Shown here: positions 35,442-50,300 of the stretch, piece after piece
How the letters are laid out: each line of letters starts with the position of its first letter
Numbering within the stretch: the first letter of the stretch is position 1
NCBI GenBank assembly: GCA_947044365.1
Contig: OX345652.1
Location: forward strand, 627,501 to 691,500
Direction of reading: 5' to 3'
DNA from: Petrosia ficiformis
Lineage: Eukaryota > Porifera > Demospongiae > Haplosclerida > Petrosiidae
DNA: 64,000 nucleotides
Position numbers and translations under genes: made by a program
The notes under the pieces: generated by a model
The model's input: only the letters and a program-made list of their open reading frames with translations
Databases searched by the model: none
What the model was told of the DNA's origin: nothing

Positions 35442-38006
35442 ATGAGCAGTGTGTTCTCAGAGAGGCTGACAAGTGCAAGACTAAAAGATCTCGCAGCCCT
35501 TTTATTGAGGGTGGAATACCAGAGTCCATCAAGAAAGATTGTGGAACCACTGCTAGATTTGGTCAGTAAATGAGACTTTGACTGTATATATTTATATGTA
35601 TATCATAATTTTATTATGATACAAAAGTATTCAAACAAAAAGTAGTTGATGATAATTTAATATTAATGAGATGTGTAAATAACCGAATATTAAAGTCAAA
35701 GTGTATGGAGTGGACCAGTGATTTATTTAGCTTCTGTTTTGCTGGCTCTAATGAATGAAATACTTTCTGAATGAAAATATAAGGTTGTAACTGAGAATTA
35801 TAATGAGTGTCGTATAGTCTATCAAATCTTGTCAGGTGGGAGGGGTTGGCTACACGAGACTAGTTGTAACTGAGGATGATGCTACGACTTAGCCTCATGT
35901 AGTCTATCAAATATCTTAGGTGGGAGGGGCTGGCTACATGAGCCTAATTGTAACTCGGAGTGCTTAGTTTCATGTAGTTTATCAAATCTCATTAAGTGGG
36001 AGGGGCTGGCTATGAGAAACTACGTAATTAAGTTGTTTATGATAATCTCTGCAATCTCTAATATGGCTGTCATTACATTAATAATTAGACAACTTCTGTA
36101 TGCTTCCACTGGTCAGGAATAACCACAACTCAGCATGAATTAACCACCACTCAGCATGAATTAACCACCTCTCAGATGAATTAACCACCTCTCAGATAAT
36201 ACATATATAGGCTATGGAGACAGAATTAAATATAAACTGGATAAACAGTACTAAATGTAATGTAGAATCCAAACACCAATCTAAATATCCTGAGCAGAAC
36301 ATTGCAAATCTATGATCATTGTCTGGTTTAGTATACAAGTAACTTAACAATTTTGAATTTTTGATTATCATATGCTGAGTTGTTACATCAGGTAGTGTAG
36401 ATTCATTGTTTCTCGTTGGTTTGCATACAAGGATTCTTCATTATTATGCAAGTTAAACACACTGCTATTAAATGTGGGCCTAAAACTAGAATACTATAAG
36501 AGACAAAGTTGAATTGTATCTCAGGTACTAACAAGAAACATGGAATCTACTTTGCCGGACCTGTGAACGTTTGATAGTGTGTAATAAATTATCCATTTCT
36601 TTTATCCATACAGCTTGTTGGAGGCTCTTTTGACTTGAAACAGAATTTCTTAATAAGAGAACCTAATGTAATATTATTAATACTTGAGTTACTTCCTCAT
36701 CTCTCAGATAATATTCAAGTGAGAAATATAATCCTTATATAATCCCTACTTATCTCTGAATGGTCAATGTGTGAGAGAATATGCAATTTCATACTCTCAT
36801 TGTAATAGTTAGCTCTTGTTCAATAAATACTTGTTATTACAAGGAGAAAGAAGTCACTTCTTCAACAATATAGTTCTTTGTGAAATAGAATGGCCTTTAG
36901 AAGGGCTCATCTTGATTTGCTTCTTTTTACATTTTACATTCTATTTTTCTGTTTTCTAGTTGGAGTTATGGAGTACTTTAGGAGCCATTCTTCATCAATG
37001 TCTCCCCAATACTTCATCATGTCATCAGTTAGGTTTAGCGGAGAAATGTTTGGAACATTTATGCAAGACAAAGAATGATAAGGTTGCAGGTATGAGATGA
37101 GGAATAGATATACGTACATGTGTATGGAGGCATAGGAGTGGATGGATATACATTGAAGAATGGCTTTAGTTAAAGGATGGATGGATGGATGGATGAATGG
37201 ATGTATAGATGGATTGATGGATGGATGGATGGATGGACAGATGGACGGACAGATGGATGAATGGACGGACGGATGGATGTATGGATGGATGGATAGATGG
37301 ATGGATGTATAGATGGATTGATGGATGGATGGATGGATGGACAGATGGACGGACAGATGGATGAATGGACGGACGGATGGATAAATGGATGTATGGATGG
37401 ATGGATGGATGGATGGATGGATGGATGGATGGACAGAGGGATGGACCGATGGATGGAGGGATGAGTGAAGACACGAAGTATGTACATGGTACATGGATGA
37501 ATGGATCATCAGTGAGGTTACATATTATATAGTGCACAGATAGAACACACGAATAGATGATTATAACTGGTTTACAAAACAGGTTATATTGGTAATGTAC
37601 TGGAGATGTTAGCTGGATATAGTTTGTCAGTGAAACAGTTAAAAGGAATTTTATCATATTTGTATACAAGCCCGACTGATCATCACTGGGTAAGTAATGA
37701 TCTGTATACACACTTATGTATTCTGTGATAAGGCCACCTTATAAATACTATATTTCATGACTATGTGCTAGTGTTTTTGATAAGCTTATATGGTGCACCA
37801 TTGGCCCAAAGAGCTTCTTATTTGGCACAGCACAGCTCTGTCTTTGGGCCAGTGGCACAGTTAATTATGATTATATTGTCACTAACAGCATTAAATCTTT
37901 GTTAATTGGCTTAAGATGTATTCCCAATGGCACACACACTAACCATTGTTGAGTAATTTGGCCCGTACTTCAAAACATATCAAAAACTCTGCTATGTGCT
38001 CATCCA

Positions 38007-38043
<37 letters not shown>

Positions 38044-38673
38044 TCTAGTACACACACTGTTTCACATATACTACAGGCAAATTATTCAGTGCTGTTGATT
38101 GGAGCTCTTAATAATATTTCAGTTGGTACACAGCCTGATGTATTCTTTAGTTTCTCTGGAGGTCATGGAGCTGTAAGTCATTATGATATAACCATTGTAA
38201 AATATACTGAAATATACTGAGATATACTGTAAATATACACTGATAATATACTGAATGTGTTGTATGAAGAATATGTTTAAGTGCAAAGCATCTTAGATAT
38301 CCTGAAGTAATATACTAATGAATATACTATAAAAGGAGCAAAAATGATGACTGAATATACTGAATACACTGCAAAAATGTAACGGAGTTTATTTTGAATA
38401 TACAGACTATACTGTGAATTTACTGTGATATCAAGAAAATAAATTATTATACTGAATATAGTATTTATGAACATTGTAATCTATGATAATCTTTTGTGAA
38501 CTATAGGTTTTAACATTACCTCCGGTTGCAAAATGGCCAGGTAATTCTGGATTCACTATATCAACATGGGTAAGGGCAGAGAAACCATATGACCTTCAGC
38601 GAGAATACTACAAACCTGTTGTGTACTGGTGAGAATAAGTACATTAATCCGTACATTTTAAATTTATAATTAT

Positions 38674-38704
<31 letters not shown>

Positions 38705-41700
38705 GTAATTATATAATGTTATATCATTAATGGATACAAGTCCCAACCTAGCAGATCTACAGATGCTCTCTGATCTTGCTTGCTTCAGTGTCACATCAAT
38801 GGACAATTACTGTATTCTGATGCAATTCTTTCTTGCTCAGGCTTGCTCCTCGATCATCTGTCTAGTATATTCTATTATATACATGTACATATACAATGAA
38901 CTATAGTAGTACAGTAGTACACTAGTAAATAATAAAATATATAATTTATTGTTGATTGTGTGTTACGTGACATTAGTGAAATGTATGTTAGTGACATTAG
39001 TGAAAAGATACAGGAATATTAGTACATGTATTATTAAAATATGTTTATATATTTTCTTAGGTTTCGTACTGGTCGTGGATTAGGTTATTCAGCTCATTTT
39101 ATTGGTAGTAACCTAGTATTAGAGACAGTTAGTAAAAATGCTAAAAAGCCTCAGACCCATTCTGTGGACTATGTGTTTCATTCATATCAGGTATGTAAAC
39201 AGAACTGATTGATGGACAGACAGACAGAATGATGGACAAACATACAGACAGACAGACAGACAGACATGATATTTGAAGAATGCCATAGAACAAAAACATT
39301 GTGTGTATTCTTTCAATAAAAATATTTGAAATGATCCAGATAGACATATAGACAGAGACAGATCCGTAGATAGACAAGAGGACAAAATAGAGAGTATGTA
39401 TATTTTACTAACGGACTTCTGGAATGTAAAGTAATAATTAATCTTATTATCTTGATAGTGGCACATGATTACAGTCACACATCAGCACCACAGACTGATA
39501 GATATAGATAGATATTGATAGGATATCTTTTGTAATTATTATCTTTATAGTGGCACATGATCACAGTCTCATACCAGTACCACAGACTCAAGTCCAGTGA
39601 GGTATGTTGTTATGTGGATGGATTATTGACACTAAATGCTGAAGTCACTCTACCATCACATGATGAGGTATTCATAATTATATATTATAGAATCAAAACA
39701 CGACTTAGACAAAGGGAAACTACCTTTACATCTTCACCATTAAATAAAGGTCATCCAGATTCATCATGACCTCAAACTAATGTTTATAACTTTAGTTTGG
39801 AATGACTAATTTTCATATAATTATCCTTTTTTGTGCATGTCAAACATTGCTTCATTATTGAGTTACAGTATAATCATATATTAACCTTATGATATTGCAC
39901 TATACACCATATTATATATAAAGTCATCACATCATAATTTTGAGGTCATCGTTAATGTGAACACTATAACAATACATCAATACGTATTGTACATCATTAT
40001 AGTCTGTTCAGTGAACAGATGTACAATACATATTGATGCATTGAAATACCACTGTTTTCATTGAATATCATTATATTTTATGTATACTAAACGGTAATAC
40101 TTAATGGTGTCCATTACTATACTAACAGATGAATATACATATGGTACTATACTATAATCGTCATACCATGTTATGTTTGACCAATCAAATTGGTTCACAT
40201 TGGGTTAATAAAATACCTATTACCTCTCCAGGATGTGTATAAGTATTTACTTATTGACCTAGCTCGACCAATCAGATTGCTTCATTTAATGCATATGTTG
40301 TATTGACATAAAAATATTTAATGTGTAAGTCAAATTCTGATTGGTCAACATAGTACAAGTCATTTATATACCTTAGTCTTGGTTGCTATGTGACTATACA
40401 CCTATAGCAACTAAGACTGAGGTCGAGGTGTACAATCTATACTTATCAGCCATGTACTACGTGCAATGTACATACAATACCGATAAATTCAAATATAGGA
40501 GTACTGAACATGATTCATAACAAAACTAATATTCACGTAATACCATATTTGGTTAAAAAGGGGTGTGTCAAGATCGATCTTAGTATTGACCATATTTGGT
40601 CGTAAAAAGTGGTGTATCAATATTGACCTTCAGTTGGTTATCCAGATAGACAAGTCTTCTTTGATATAAAGTGGAGAGTTTAAAATGGTAAAGAAATCAA
40701 TGTTTGATTTCTTAAATGTTTATCTGCCCCTGAAACACATTTGTGAGAGTGTTTTACATTTATACACATATATATATATATATATATATAATGAAATCTA
40801 CCATCAGATCGCTCTGTTTTATTGAAGTATCCTACATGTATTTGAATATATTATTTTTTAGATATATGATAAATGTTTTCTTGGAGGTAATCATGTAGCT
40901 ACTCCTGATTCTGTATTTCAAGGGCAAATGGCAGCCCTCTATATATGGAAAGAACAATTAGGAAAATCAACGATTGAGGCATTGTATAAACTTGGACCCG
41001 GATACAAGGTACATCTCAATAGAAATGTATTATTGATTCATCATATTATTATAGTTAAAACATTGACTTCCCTATTCTCCTTGCTTCCTTCATACATCCA
41101 TATATTTATCTATTTATTTGATTTGAGGGTTCATTGAAATATCAACTGATATTAGCTTTGCTTCGCAGTTGATTCACACACTGGATTTACTGTTTTATAA
41201 TACACTTTAGAGTCAATTCAAATTCGAAGCTGAAGTTGATGTCCCATTAACATCTAATCAACAAAAGGTATAACACTGTTCTCTTACCTCCATACCTATT
41301 CTCCCCTTTTTGCAATCTCACTCTCTTTTCATAGGCAGTATATAGGACCTATTAGCATACTATATACAATATATTGTATGATGGTGACATCTCCTGCATA
41401 GTGTGCACATGGAAGGTCTATATATAATATATAGAACTCACCACATCAGGGGGATGATGTCACCATCATACTATATATATATATATATATATGGAGTATT
41501 TTACTTTCCTTCCCCCAACATGAAAACCTTGTTGGTCCCAACATTTCATCATCAACTATGAAGGTTCTCTTTGGAAATTTAGCAAATTCTCTTGTCATCT
41601 CTTACAATGCAAAAGCTATTGATGGTCAGTTATGCCTGGAAGCTTCACCAGCTGAAAATGACTCATGTTTTGTTCATTCTCCACATGCTACAATGCTTGA

Positions 41701-44320
41701 GGTAATGTAGTACATGTGCTGTAGTCATGTGACTATCATGTGATATTTTGTCTATTTTTAGGGAGTTGATCCGATCGTCACTACTTCATTTCACAGTGCT
41801 CTTCACTCATTAGGTGGAATCCAAGCTTTCTTTCCCCTGTTTTCTCAATTAGATGTTCCACAGTTTATTCCATCTAAAAGAGAAATGGTGGTTGATTACA
41901 CTCTAAGGTATAAACACATCTATCTATCCATCCGTTCATCCTTTGGTGTGCTGTGTAATGGTTTTCATCCATTCAGCTATCCATCTATTCATCCATTCAT
42001 TCATCTATCTATCTATCCACTCATTTATTCCTTCATCTATCTATTCTCATGTAGTGTTAAATTATTGTCTCTCATTTTCGAATTGGCTCGTAATTCAATC
42101 ACATATATGTTTCAACTGGTACAAATGAAGGCATTAGAACTTATCAGTGATCTCCTAGAGAAGGTAATACCCCAACGCTTCATAGTTTAAAAACTTGGGT
42201 TTGTTTTTGTTCATTATGTTTATGTTTTAGTACCTACATGTATATGTTCATCTATCTATCTCTTATACTTATGATTTATTTACCACCTGTCTTGACCAAT
42301 ATATTCAATCATTTATCTGACTATATCAATTATTTTGATCAGGTGTCTCCTGAACATCTTACAGAAGATCTTCTCTCTTCAACTTTTGACTTCATGAGGT
42401 TTGAAATAATGAACTCTAAATATGAATTGGGGGTTGCTTTTCACATTAATAACTTTAATTCTTTCATAGATACTTATCTTTTGCTCCATTTGGTGAAGAG
42501 CTTTTACAACAATTAATAGAACATCTACTATTGAATACTAGACTGTGGATTAGAGCTAGTAAAGAGGTAAGTTCTGAATGGAAACAAAGAGAGAGAGAGA
42601 GACAGACAAAAAGACAAAGAGAGAAAGAGAGAAATAGAGAGAGATAGAGACAGACAGAGACAGAAAGAGAGAGACAGAGACAGTGAGAGAGACAAAAAAA
42701 AACAGAAAGAAAGAGAGACAGAGAGATAGACAGACAAGGAGACAGAGTGACAGAGAGAGATAGAGACAGGGAGAGACAGAGACAGAGCGATTATGTATGT
42801 TTTCTGCTCTATGTCTCCTCCCAGGTACAAATCTATTTGTACAGTCAATTAGCTACAGAATTTTGTATGCAACGATTGGGTAATACATCTCTTGATCTTC
42901 GTGATGTTATTGGTGTTAGTTATCTCATGTATGTACTCAAAGAATATTATAGTTTAGAGGTTGATCAGAGACATGAAGAAATCAGACCTTACCTTATCCT
43001 CATTGTGAAACAATTTGTGACAAAAGTGAGTGTGTGTGTCTTATGTGTGTGTGGTGAGTTCTGAATGAATATAGGTTCAATATTCCTTTTACCTGTAAAA
43101 CAGTGGTCATTCGATGACACTGGAGATCAAAGATACTAAGGGATATGGTACATCTTAAACGTACTATTTATACATACAAGATTTTAGCGAAAGGAGGACA
43201 GCGATGTCAAAAGCATGACCACATGAAAGGCCTAATAGCATTCCTATGACCACATAAAAGGAATTGAGACAAGGAAAGGATGATGGGCCACCCCACCTTT
43301 GGCCTTTTTGCTAAAACCCTGTCATATATATATACTTTTGCTAAAACCCTGTCATATATATATACACTTTTGCTAAAACCCTGTCATATATATACTTTAA
43401 TTGATAGGGTAGAGGTATTGAAGTGGATGAATTAACAGCACTTCTTAATTATTTGTCATCAGTACCAGAAGTAAGTGAATCTTTTTGGTTTATTACTGTA
43501 TCATGTCTATACAATAGTTTATTGGCTATTTGTAAAGTGAGAATGAACTTATAATGTTTTGTTGTTATATGTATCTCATAGGAAGAGAACTTGTTTGATG
43601 TTTTGAAGCTTCTTGTTGCTTTAGTATTTGAGGACACTAACGTTTCATTGATGAAATTATTAAAAACACATGGAGGACTTCAGTATGTTGATGAATATTT
43701 GATTAAAATACATGAGAGAGAACATACAGTAGATTGAACAAAGAGACTGTGATTTAACAATTAACACACAGACCACTGAGAACGATGATTGATTGAATGG
43801 ATAATGGAATAGACAGACTGATAGAGATGTATGAACAAAGAGAACTGTGTTTGAACAACACACAGACCACTGAGAACAATGATTGGTAGAACTGATTGAT
43901 GAACATAAACGAGATCATTGACTAACAAGAATTACACTGACAGCTTAATGTGATAGAGTGTATATGATCGCATTAGAAATAGTAGATAGTAATTGTTATA
44001 ATAAACTGTTCATATATGTAAGTACTGATATATATTCTAATCATTCTCAAAGGGTTGCTGCAAAGTTGCTGGCAAGTAGCTCAGAAGAACTACGTATCGA
44101 TGCCTTGAAAATTATCAGTAAAGTTTTACACCAATCAAATACAAAGTGAGTAGTTTATTAACAAGAATAGATGTTAATATTTATTGCTACACAGGGAACA
44201 GGAGTCAATTCTTGAAGGTGAAGGGTTAGTAACTGTTGCCAAGGAAAAGTTACTGTCGTCAGATCAAAGGATAACCATTCCCATGTTTAATACATTATTT
44301 GAGGTAAATATATGCACATT

Positions 44321-44355
<35 letters not shown>

Positions 44356-47300
44356 TGACCAACTGACTGATCAATCATGTAATGACTATTTGCATGTGAT
44401 ATAATTAACTCACTCTTTTTGTCAAACTACATGTAAATACTGACCTTTGTTGATCATTCTCTTCTCAGCTAATGTTGGACCAGCCTTCCCGAAGAGTGAT
44501 TGAGTCATATTACATAACACTTGATCCCTCACATCGGATTATATTCAGTGGTGAGTCTTACAGTTGTATGAAGAGTATCGCTAGTCAGTTAACAGTGAAG
44601 AGTGTCTCTTGTAGAGATGTAGACACACTCACTGTTCAACTGTGTTCACTGCATGAAGAGTATCACTAGTCAGTTAACAGTGAAGAGTGTCTCTTGTAGA
44701 TGTAGACACACTTACCGTTCAACTGTGTTCACTGCATGAAGAGTATCACTAGTCAGTTAACAGTGAAGAGTGTCTCTTGTAGATGTAGACACACTCACTG
44801 TTCAACTGTGTTCACTGCATGAAGAGTATCACTAGTCAGTTAACAGTGAAGAGCGTCTTTTGTAGATGTGGACACACTCACTGTTCAACTGTGTTAAGAT
44901 TATCACTAGTCAGTTAACAGTAAAGAGTATCTCTTGTATATACATGTTCATTACATTTTGTAACAGGTTTTCTTCAGGTCTTGATTGAACTCATTTGTAC
45001 GTTGAACAACTGTGAAGGAGAGGGAGATAATGAACAAAACTTTATGAGAATGCAGCTATTTACATACGTCACTTCACTTTGTTCTCAGAATAATTGGAAC
45101 TGTCGGTATGTATCATGGGTATATGAAATCGTGAATATATAGTATAAGGAGAAAAGTTCAGTTTTAGTAAAAACATCCATTACAGGATTTTAGTTATAGT
45201 TATAGTTATATTTATAACAGTAGACATGTGATTCAGTCAACTAAAAGTGACATTACTTACTAAAAGTGATTTAGGTATACTTATAGTAGCAAGAACAAAA
45301 GTATGCTCAATTGGTTCTACATTACACCTAATTCCTTGAAGCTTATTGTCTTGTGAGCAATAAATTACATTGTTAATTAAACAATCATTTTAAATTAAAT
45401 CACAGAATTATAAATGCCTGTAACAAGATGACAAAATCAGAAAATTCATCAAGTCATCTTCTATAGGTTTATATGTAATATGTACGACTTGACCTGATGT
45501 GTGCATAACTAATACACTGAATCTGTTGAATGTATTATTTGTTAAAAGTGGTCGTTACTGTCACTAAAACAACATGTTAATAGCAGTCTGTGTACATTGT
45601 AATTAGTGACAAGTATACATAACTATAGTAATTCCAAATATGGAAGTATTATAGTTTATGAAGTGCATATCTATTTATAAGAACATAATGAGACTGCTGA
45701 CCTTGCTATATTATCCTGCTGTTATAATTGACCTTCAGTCAGTCAGTTGTCATATTCAGAGCTATACACAAAGTATTCTCTGATATAACGTGGATAGGTT
45801 TAAAATGGCAGCGAAATCCTTAACTCCCTCTGATGCTCTCAAGAAGCTTGAGGAACAACTAACATGTCCAATCTGTCTTGATGACTACACTGATCCAAAG
45901 ACTCTTCTGTGTCTTCACTCATTTTGTCATCAATGCTTAGAGGGTCTACCACTTGATGTTGAAGGAAAGAAACGCTTCCTATCATGTCCTACCTGTCGTA
46001 CACCCACAGAACTACCTGAAGCAGGTGTAGCTGGATTTCCAATAGCTTTCTTCGTCAACAATCTCACCGAGGTACACAGTCTATTGAAGACAGTATCTGG
46101 TGATCAACATACTTTATGTGATAACTGTAAGAAGAGTAATGCAACTGGTTACTGTAAACAATGTACCAAATTCTTCTGTGCCGAGTGTCTTGATGTTCAT
46201 AACAAATGGGCACCTTTTGTTGATCACACAGTTATAAGCCTTGAAGAAGTCGCTCGTACTGCCTTTCAACTGCCCTCCATTAAACCAGAGGTAACTATGA
46301 AGTGTTCCAGTCATGACCAACCACTAAAGATTTACTGTGAAACATGTGATGACCTCATCTGTTCTGACTGTATCGTTCGAATCCATAAGGGGCACGATTA
46401 TGACCTGGCCAGTGAAATACTTGGTAAACGTCGAAAGATAATAGAATCTAGACTTGAATCAGTGAGAGAACAAATAGTTGTAGTAACTGAAGCTTTAACA
46501 ACCCTGACGCAAAGAGAGAAAGAGATCACACACCAGGGAGAAACGGTCAAATACGAGATTCATGTTACTATCAAACAGATTATCAATCTTCTTCTTCAGT
46601 CAGAGAGGAAGCTTACTGAAGATGTGGATTTAGCTGTGAGACACAAGCTGGGTATGCTGAGCCAGCAAAAACGAAAAGCCGAGACAACATTAGGTCAACT
46701 GACAGATTGTTTAGAGTTTGTAGAACAAGGTCTTAAGGTAGGTACTCCTCAACAAGTTCTATTAGCGCAACCACAAATGATTAATCGTACGAATAGTGTT
46801 ATCAAGAGTTTTAAACCAGAGTCATTTCAACCACTAGAACAAGCTGATATTAAGCTAGTGAACAGTAAGAAGATTGAGGATATACACAAGAATATTGGGG
46901 AAGTTAGATGCTCTTCATCTTGTATAGTACGAAATGTCAATCATCGTCTTGCCTTGGTGGGAAAGGAATCTACCAGTACCATAGTCTTTGCTTTTCCCGA
47001 TGGTTCTCCTGTTCCTCTTCCTCCCTCTCATATCAGCTGTTATTTGACTCCTCCTGATAATAATCAACCTATAGAGTGTACAGTGAAGGAGTCCACACAG
47101 TCAGGACAGTACAAGGTTGTCTTTACTCCCATCACTCGTGGTCTTCATCAATTGCATGTAAGAGCACATGATGTCATCATCCTAAGTAGTCCACTCAGTA
47201 TTCCTGTCTCCATCTCTCCTAAGATGAGAGGTAATCCTGTGAAGAGTATCACTGGACTTAACAATCCATGCGGAATTGATGTGACTGATGATGGACTGAT

Positions 47301-50300
47301 GATAGTGAGTGAGTTTGGTGGTCACTGTATCACTGTATTAGATAGAGAAGGGAAGAAAATAAATTCATTTGGATCAAAAGGGAGTGAGAGGGGTCAGTTT
47401 AATGGTCCCAGTGGTATTTGTTTTACTTCAAAAGGAACCATTCTAGTTGTAGACTCCAAGAATCATCGAATCCAAGAGTTAACAATGGAAGGAGAATGTA
47501 TAGCATGTTTTGGAGAAAATGGACCTCTTCAGTTTCATTATCCTATGGGTTTAACCGTCAACAAAACCACAGGACAAGTATTTGTTGTTGATGATGATAA
47601 TCATCGAATACAAGTCCTCAATCCTGATCTCACATTCTCCCATACATTCGGTAGTAAGGGTTCAGGACAAGGACAGCTTAATAGACCCTGTGATGTGACA
47701 TTAGATAGTAAAGGATTTATATATGTCACAGATACTTTTAATCACCGTATTCAGACGTTCACTCCTGAGGGTAGGTTTGTGGATATGTTTGGTACGAAGG
47801 GATCCAAACCAGGTCAATTCAATTATCCGTCAGGGATTACAGTAGATGATAATGATCTACTGTATGTTACTGAGGGTGGTAATCATCGTGTTTCAATTTT
47901 CACTACGAGAGGAACGTTTATTCATTGTTTTGGAGAGAAGGGTAACAAGAAAGGACAGTTTAATGAACCAAGAGAGTTATCATTTGATAAATGTGGGTAT
48001 TTATATGTTTGTGATTGGTGGAACTCTAGAGTTATAGTTTATTGAGTTTATAATGTTATTGTTTTTGATATGTTTATGTTTGTCAGTAGTGATAAGTTCA
48101 TTATTATAAATACTACAGTAACTCCAAATATGGGAGTATTATAGTTCATCTATTTATACATTTTTTCTAAGAAAACTACTGAGACTGCTGACTTTACTAT
48201 ACCTACCGTATTTGGGTATGTGATAACTGACCTTCAGTCAGTGGATAGGCTTAAAATGGCAAAGAAATCTTCAACTCCCTCTGATGCTCTCAAGAAACTT
48301 GAGGAACAACTAACATGTCCAATCTGTCTTGATGACTATACTGATCCAAAGACTCTTCTGTGTCTTCACTCGTTTTGTTATCAATGTCTAGAGGGACTAC
48401 CACTTGATCTTCAAGGAGGGAAACACTTCTTATCGTGTCCTACCTGTCGTACACCCACAGAACTACCTGAAGCAGGCGTAGCTGGATTTCCAATAGCTTT
48501 TTTCATCAACAATCTCACAGAGGTACACAGTCTATTGAAGAAGGTATCTGGTGATCGACCTACTTTGTGTGATAACTGTAAGAAGAGTGATGCAACTGGT
48601 TACTGTAAACAATGTACCAAATTCTCCTGTACCGAGTGTCTTGGTGTGCATAACAAATGGGCACCTTTTGTTGATCACACAGTTATAAACCTTGATGAAG
48701 TCGCTCGTACTGCCTTTCAACTACCCTCCATTAAACCAGAGGTAACTATGAAGTGTTCCAGTCATGACAAACCACTAGAGATCTATTGTGAAACATGTCA
48801 CAACCTCATTTGTCACAACTGTACCGTTCGTATCCACAAGGGACATGAGTATGACCTAGTGAGTGACACATACGATAAACATCGACAGATAATAGAATTG
48901 AGTCTTGAGCCAGTGAAAGAACAAATAGTTGTAGTAACAGAAGCTCTAACAACCCTGACAAAAAGAGAGGAAGAGATCACACACCAGGGAGAAACAATCA
49001 TAAAAGAGATTCATGTTACTATCAAACAGATTATCGATCTTCTTCTTCAGTCAGAGAGGAAGCTTACTGAAGATGTGGATTTAGCTGTGAGACACAAGCT
49101 GAGTATTCTGGGTCAGCAGGAACGAAAAGCCGAGAAAAAATTAGGCCAACTGACAGATTGTTTAGATTTTGTAGAACAAGGTCTTAAGGTAGGTACTCTC
49201 CAACAAGTTCTATTAGCACAACCACAAATGATTGATTGTATGAACAGTGTTATCAAGAGTTTTAAACCAGAGTCATTTCAACCACTAGAACAAGCTGATA
49301 TTAAACTAATGAAGAGTAAGAAGATTGAGGATGTACACAAGTGTATTGGAGAAGTTAGTTATTCTCTATCATGTAAAGTACGAAATGTTGATCATCGTCT
49401 TGCTTTGATGGGAACAGAGTTTACCAGTACCATAGTTTTTGAATCTCCTGATGGCCAGTTTCCTGTTCCTCTTCCTACTTTTCATATCAGCTGTTATTTG
49501 ACTCCTCCTGATAATAGTCAACCTATACAGTGTACAGTGAAGGAATCCACACAGTCAGGACAGTACAAGGTTGTCTTTACTCCCATCACTCGTGGTCTTC
49601 ATCAACTACATGTAAGAGCACATGATGTCATCATCCTAAGCAGTCCACTCAGTATTCCTGTCTCCATCTCTCCTAAGATGAGAGGTAATCCTGTGAAGAG
49701 TATCACTGGACTTGACAGACCATGGGGAATTGATGTGACTGATGATGGATTAATGATAGTGAGTGAGTTTGGTGATCACTGTATCACTGTATTAAATAGA
49801 GAAGGGAAGAAGCTAAATAAATTTGGGATGTACAAACCATTTGTGTACAATGTCGCTCTACAGTTCAGTAATCCTAGTGGTATAGCTGTTACTCCAAATG
49901 AAACCATACTAGTTGGAGATACAGGTAACCATCGAATCCAAAAGTTGACAATTGAAGGAGAATGTATAGCATGTGTTGGAGAAAGAGGAAATGGGCCCCT
50001 TCAATTTCAGTGTCCTAAGGGTATAACTATCAACAAAACCACACGACAAGTATTTATTGCTGATGTTGGTAATCATCGAATACAAGTCCTCAATCCTGAT
50101 CTCACATTCTCATATACATTCGGTAGTAAGGGTTCAGAACAAGGACAGTTTAAAGGACCCAGGGATGTGACATCAGATAGTAAAGGATTTGTATATGTGA
50201 CAGATTTTTATAATCATCGTATTCAGAAGTTCACTCCTGAGGGTAGGTTTGTGGATATGTTTGGTATAAAGGGATCCAAACCAGGTCAACTCGATTGTCC

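Larger units (their letters stand above)
35442..38172 (+). other. Neurobeachin-like exons 1-5 (N-terminal armadillo part)
   Basis: Exons: 35442-35561, 36614-36718, 36960-37089, 37583-37689 and 38077-38172. Encoded landmarks [35 protein letters not shown] and [13 protein letters not shown] match the NBEA N-terminus (family: VDMLGVLASYSITVKELK). The exon 1 donor is GTCAGT, less usual, but it is the only one that keeps frame. Start-codon choice rests on being the first ATG of the open exon. Confidence 0.85.
38507..41008 (+). other. Neurobeachin-like exons 6-9 (ConA-like lectin domain)
   Basis: Exons: 38507-38628, 39061-39190, 39551-39667 and 40862-41008. Encoded: [68 protein letters not shown] and KLGPGYK. 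The same order is found in NBEA/LRBA (LPPIAKWP, FRTSKGVGYSAHFVG, SYDKCFLG, QLGPGYK). This fold is thought to assist ligand or membrane contacts. Exon 8 contains an internal GTATGT that is read as coding (SSEVCCYV), because the family keeps this stretch. Confidence 0.9.
41211..45105 (+). other. Neurobeachin-like exons 10-22 (armadillo-like helical part)
   Basis: Exons: 41211-41267, 41564-41701, 41762-41907, 42055-42163, 42343-42398, 42470-42566, 42825-43025, 43408-43470, 43582-43682, 44053-44145, 44195-44303, 44469-44550 and 44967-45105. Family landmarks: [68 protein letters not shown] and [19 protein letters not shown]. All junctions keep phase. Introns here are small (49-380 bases), and exon 14 is only 56 bases. 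Confidence 0.9.

Noticed and set aside
36934..37711. Frames of 105-191 residues reading HPSIHPSI
   Set aside because: (GGAT)n microsatellite artefact.
45790..45804. GTG start adding five residues to TRIM copy A (and GTG at 48220 for copy B)
   Set aside because: Animals start at ATG; the ATGs at 45805 and 48256 lie in equivalent places and good context.
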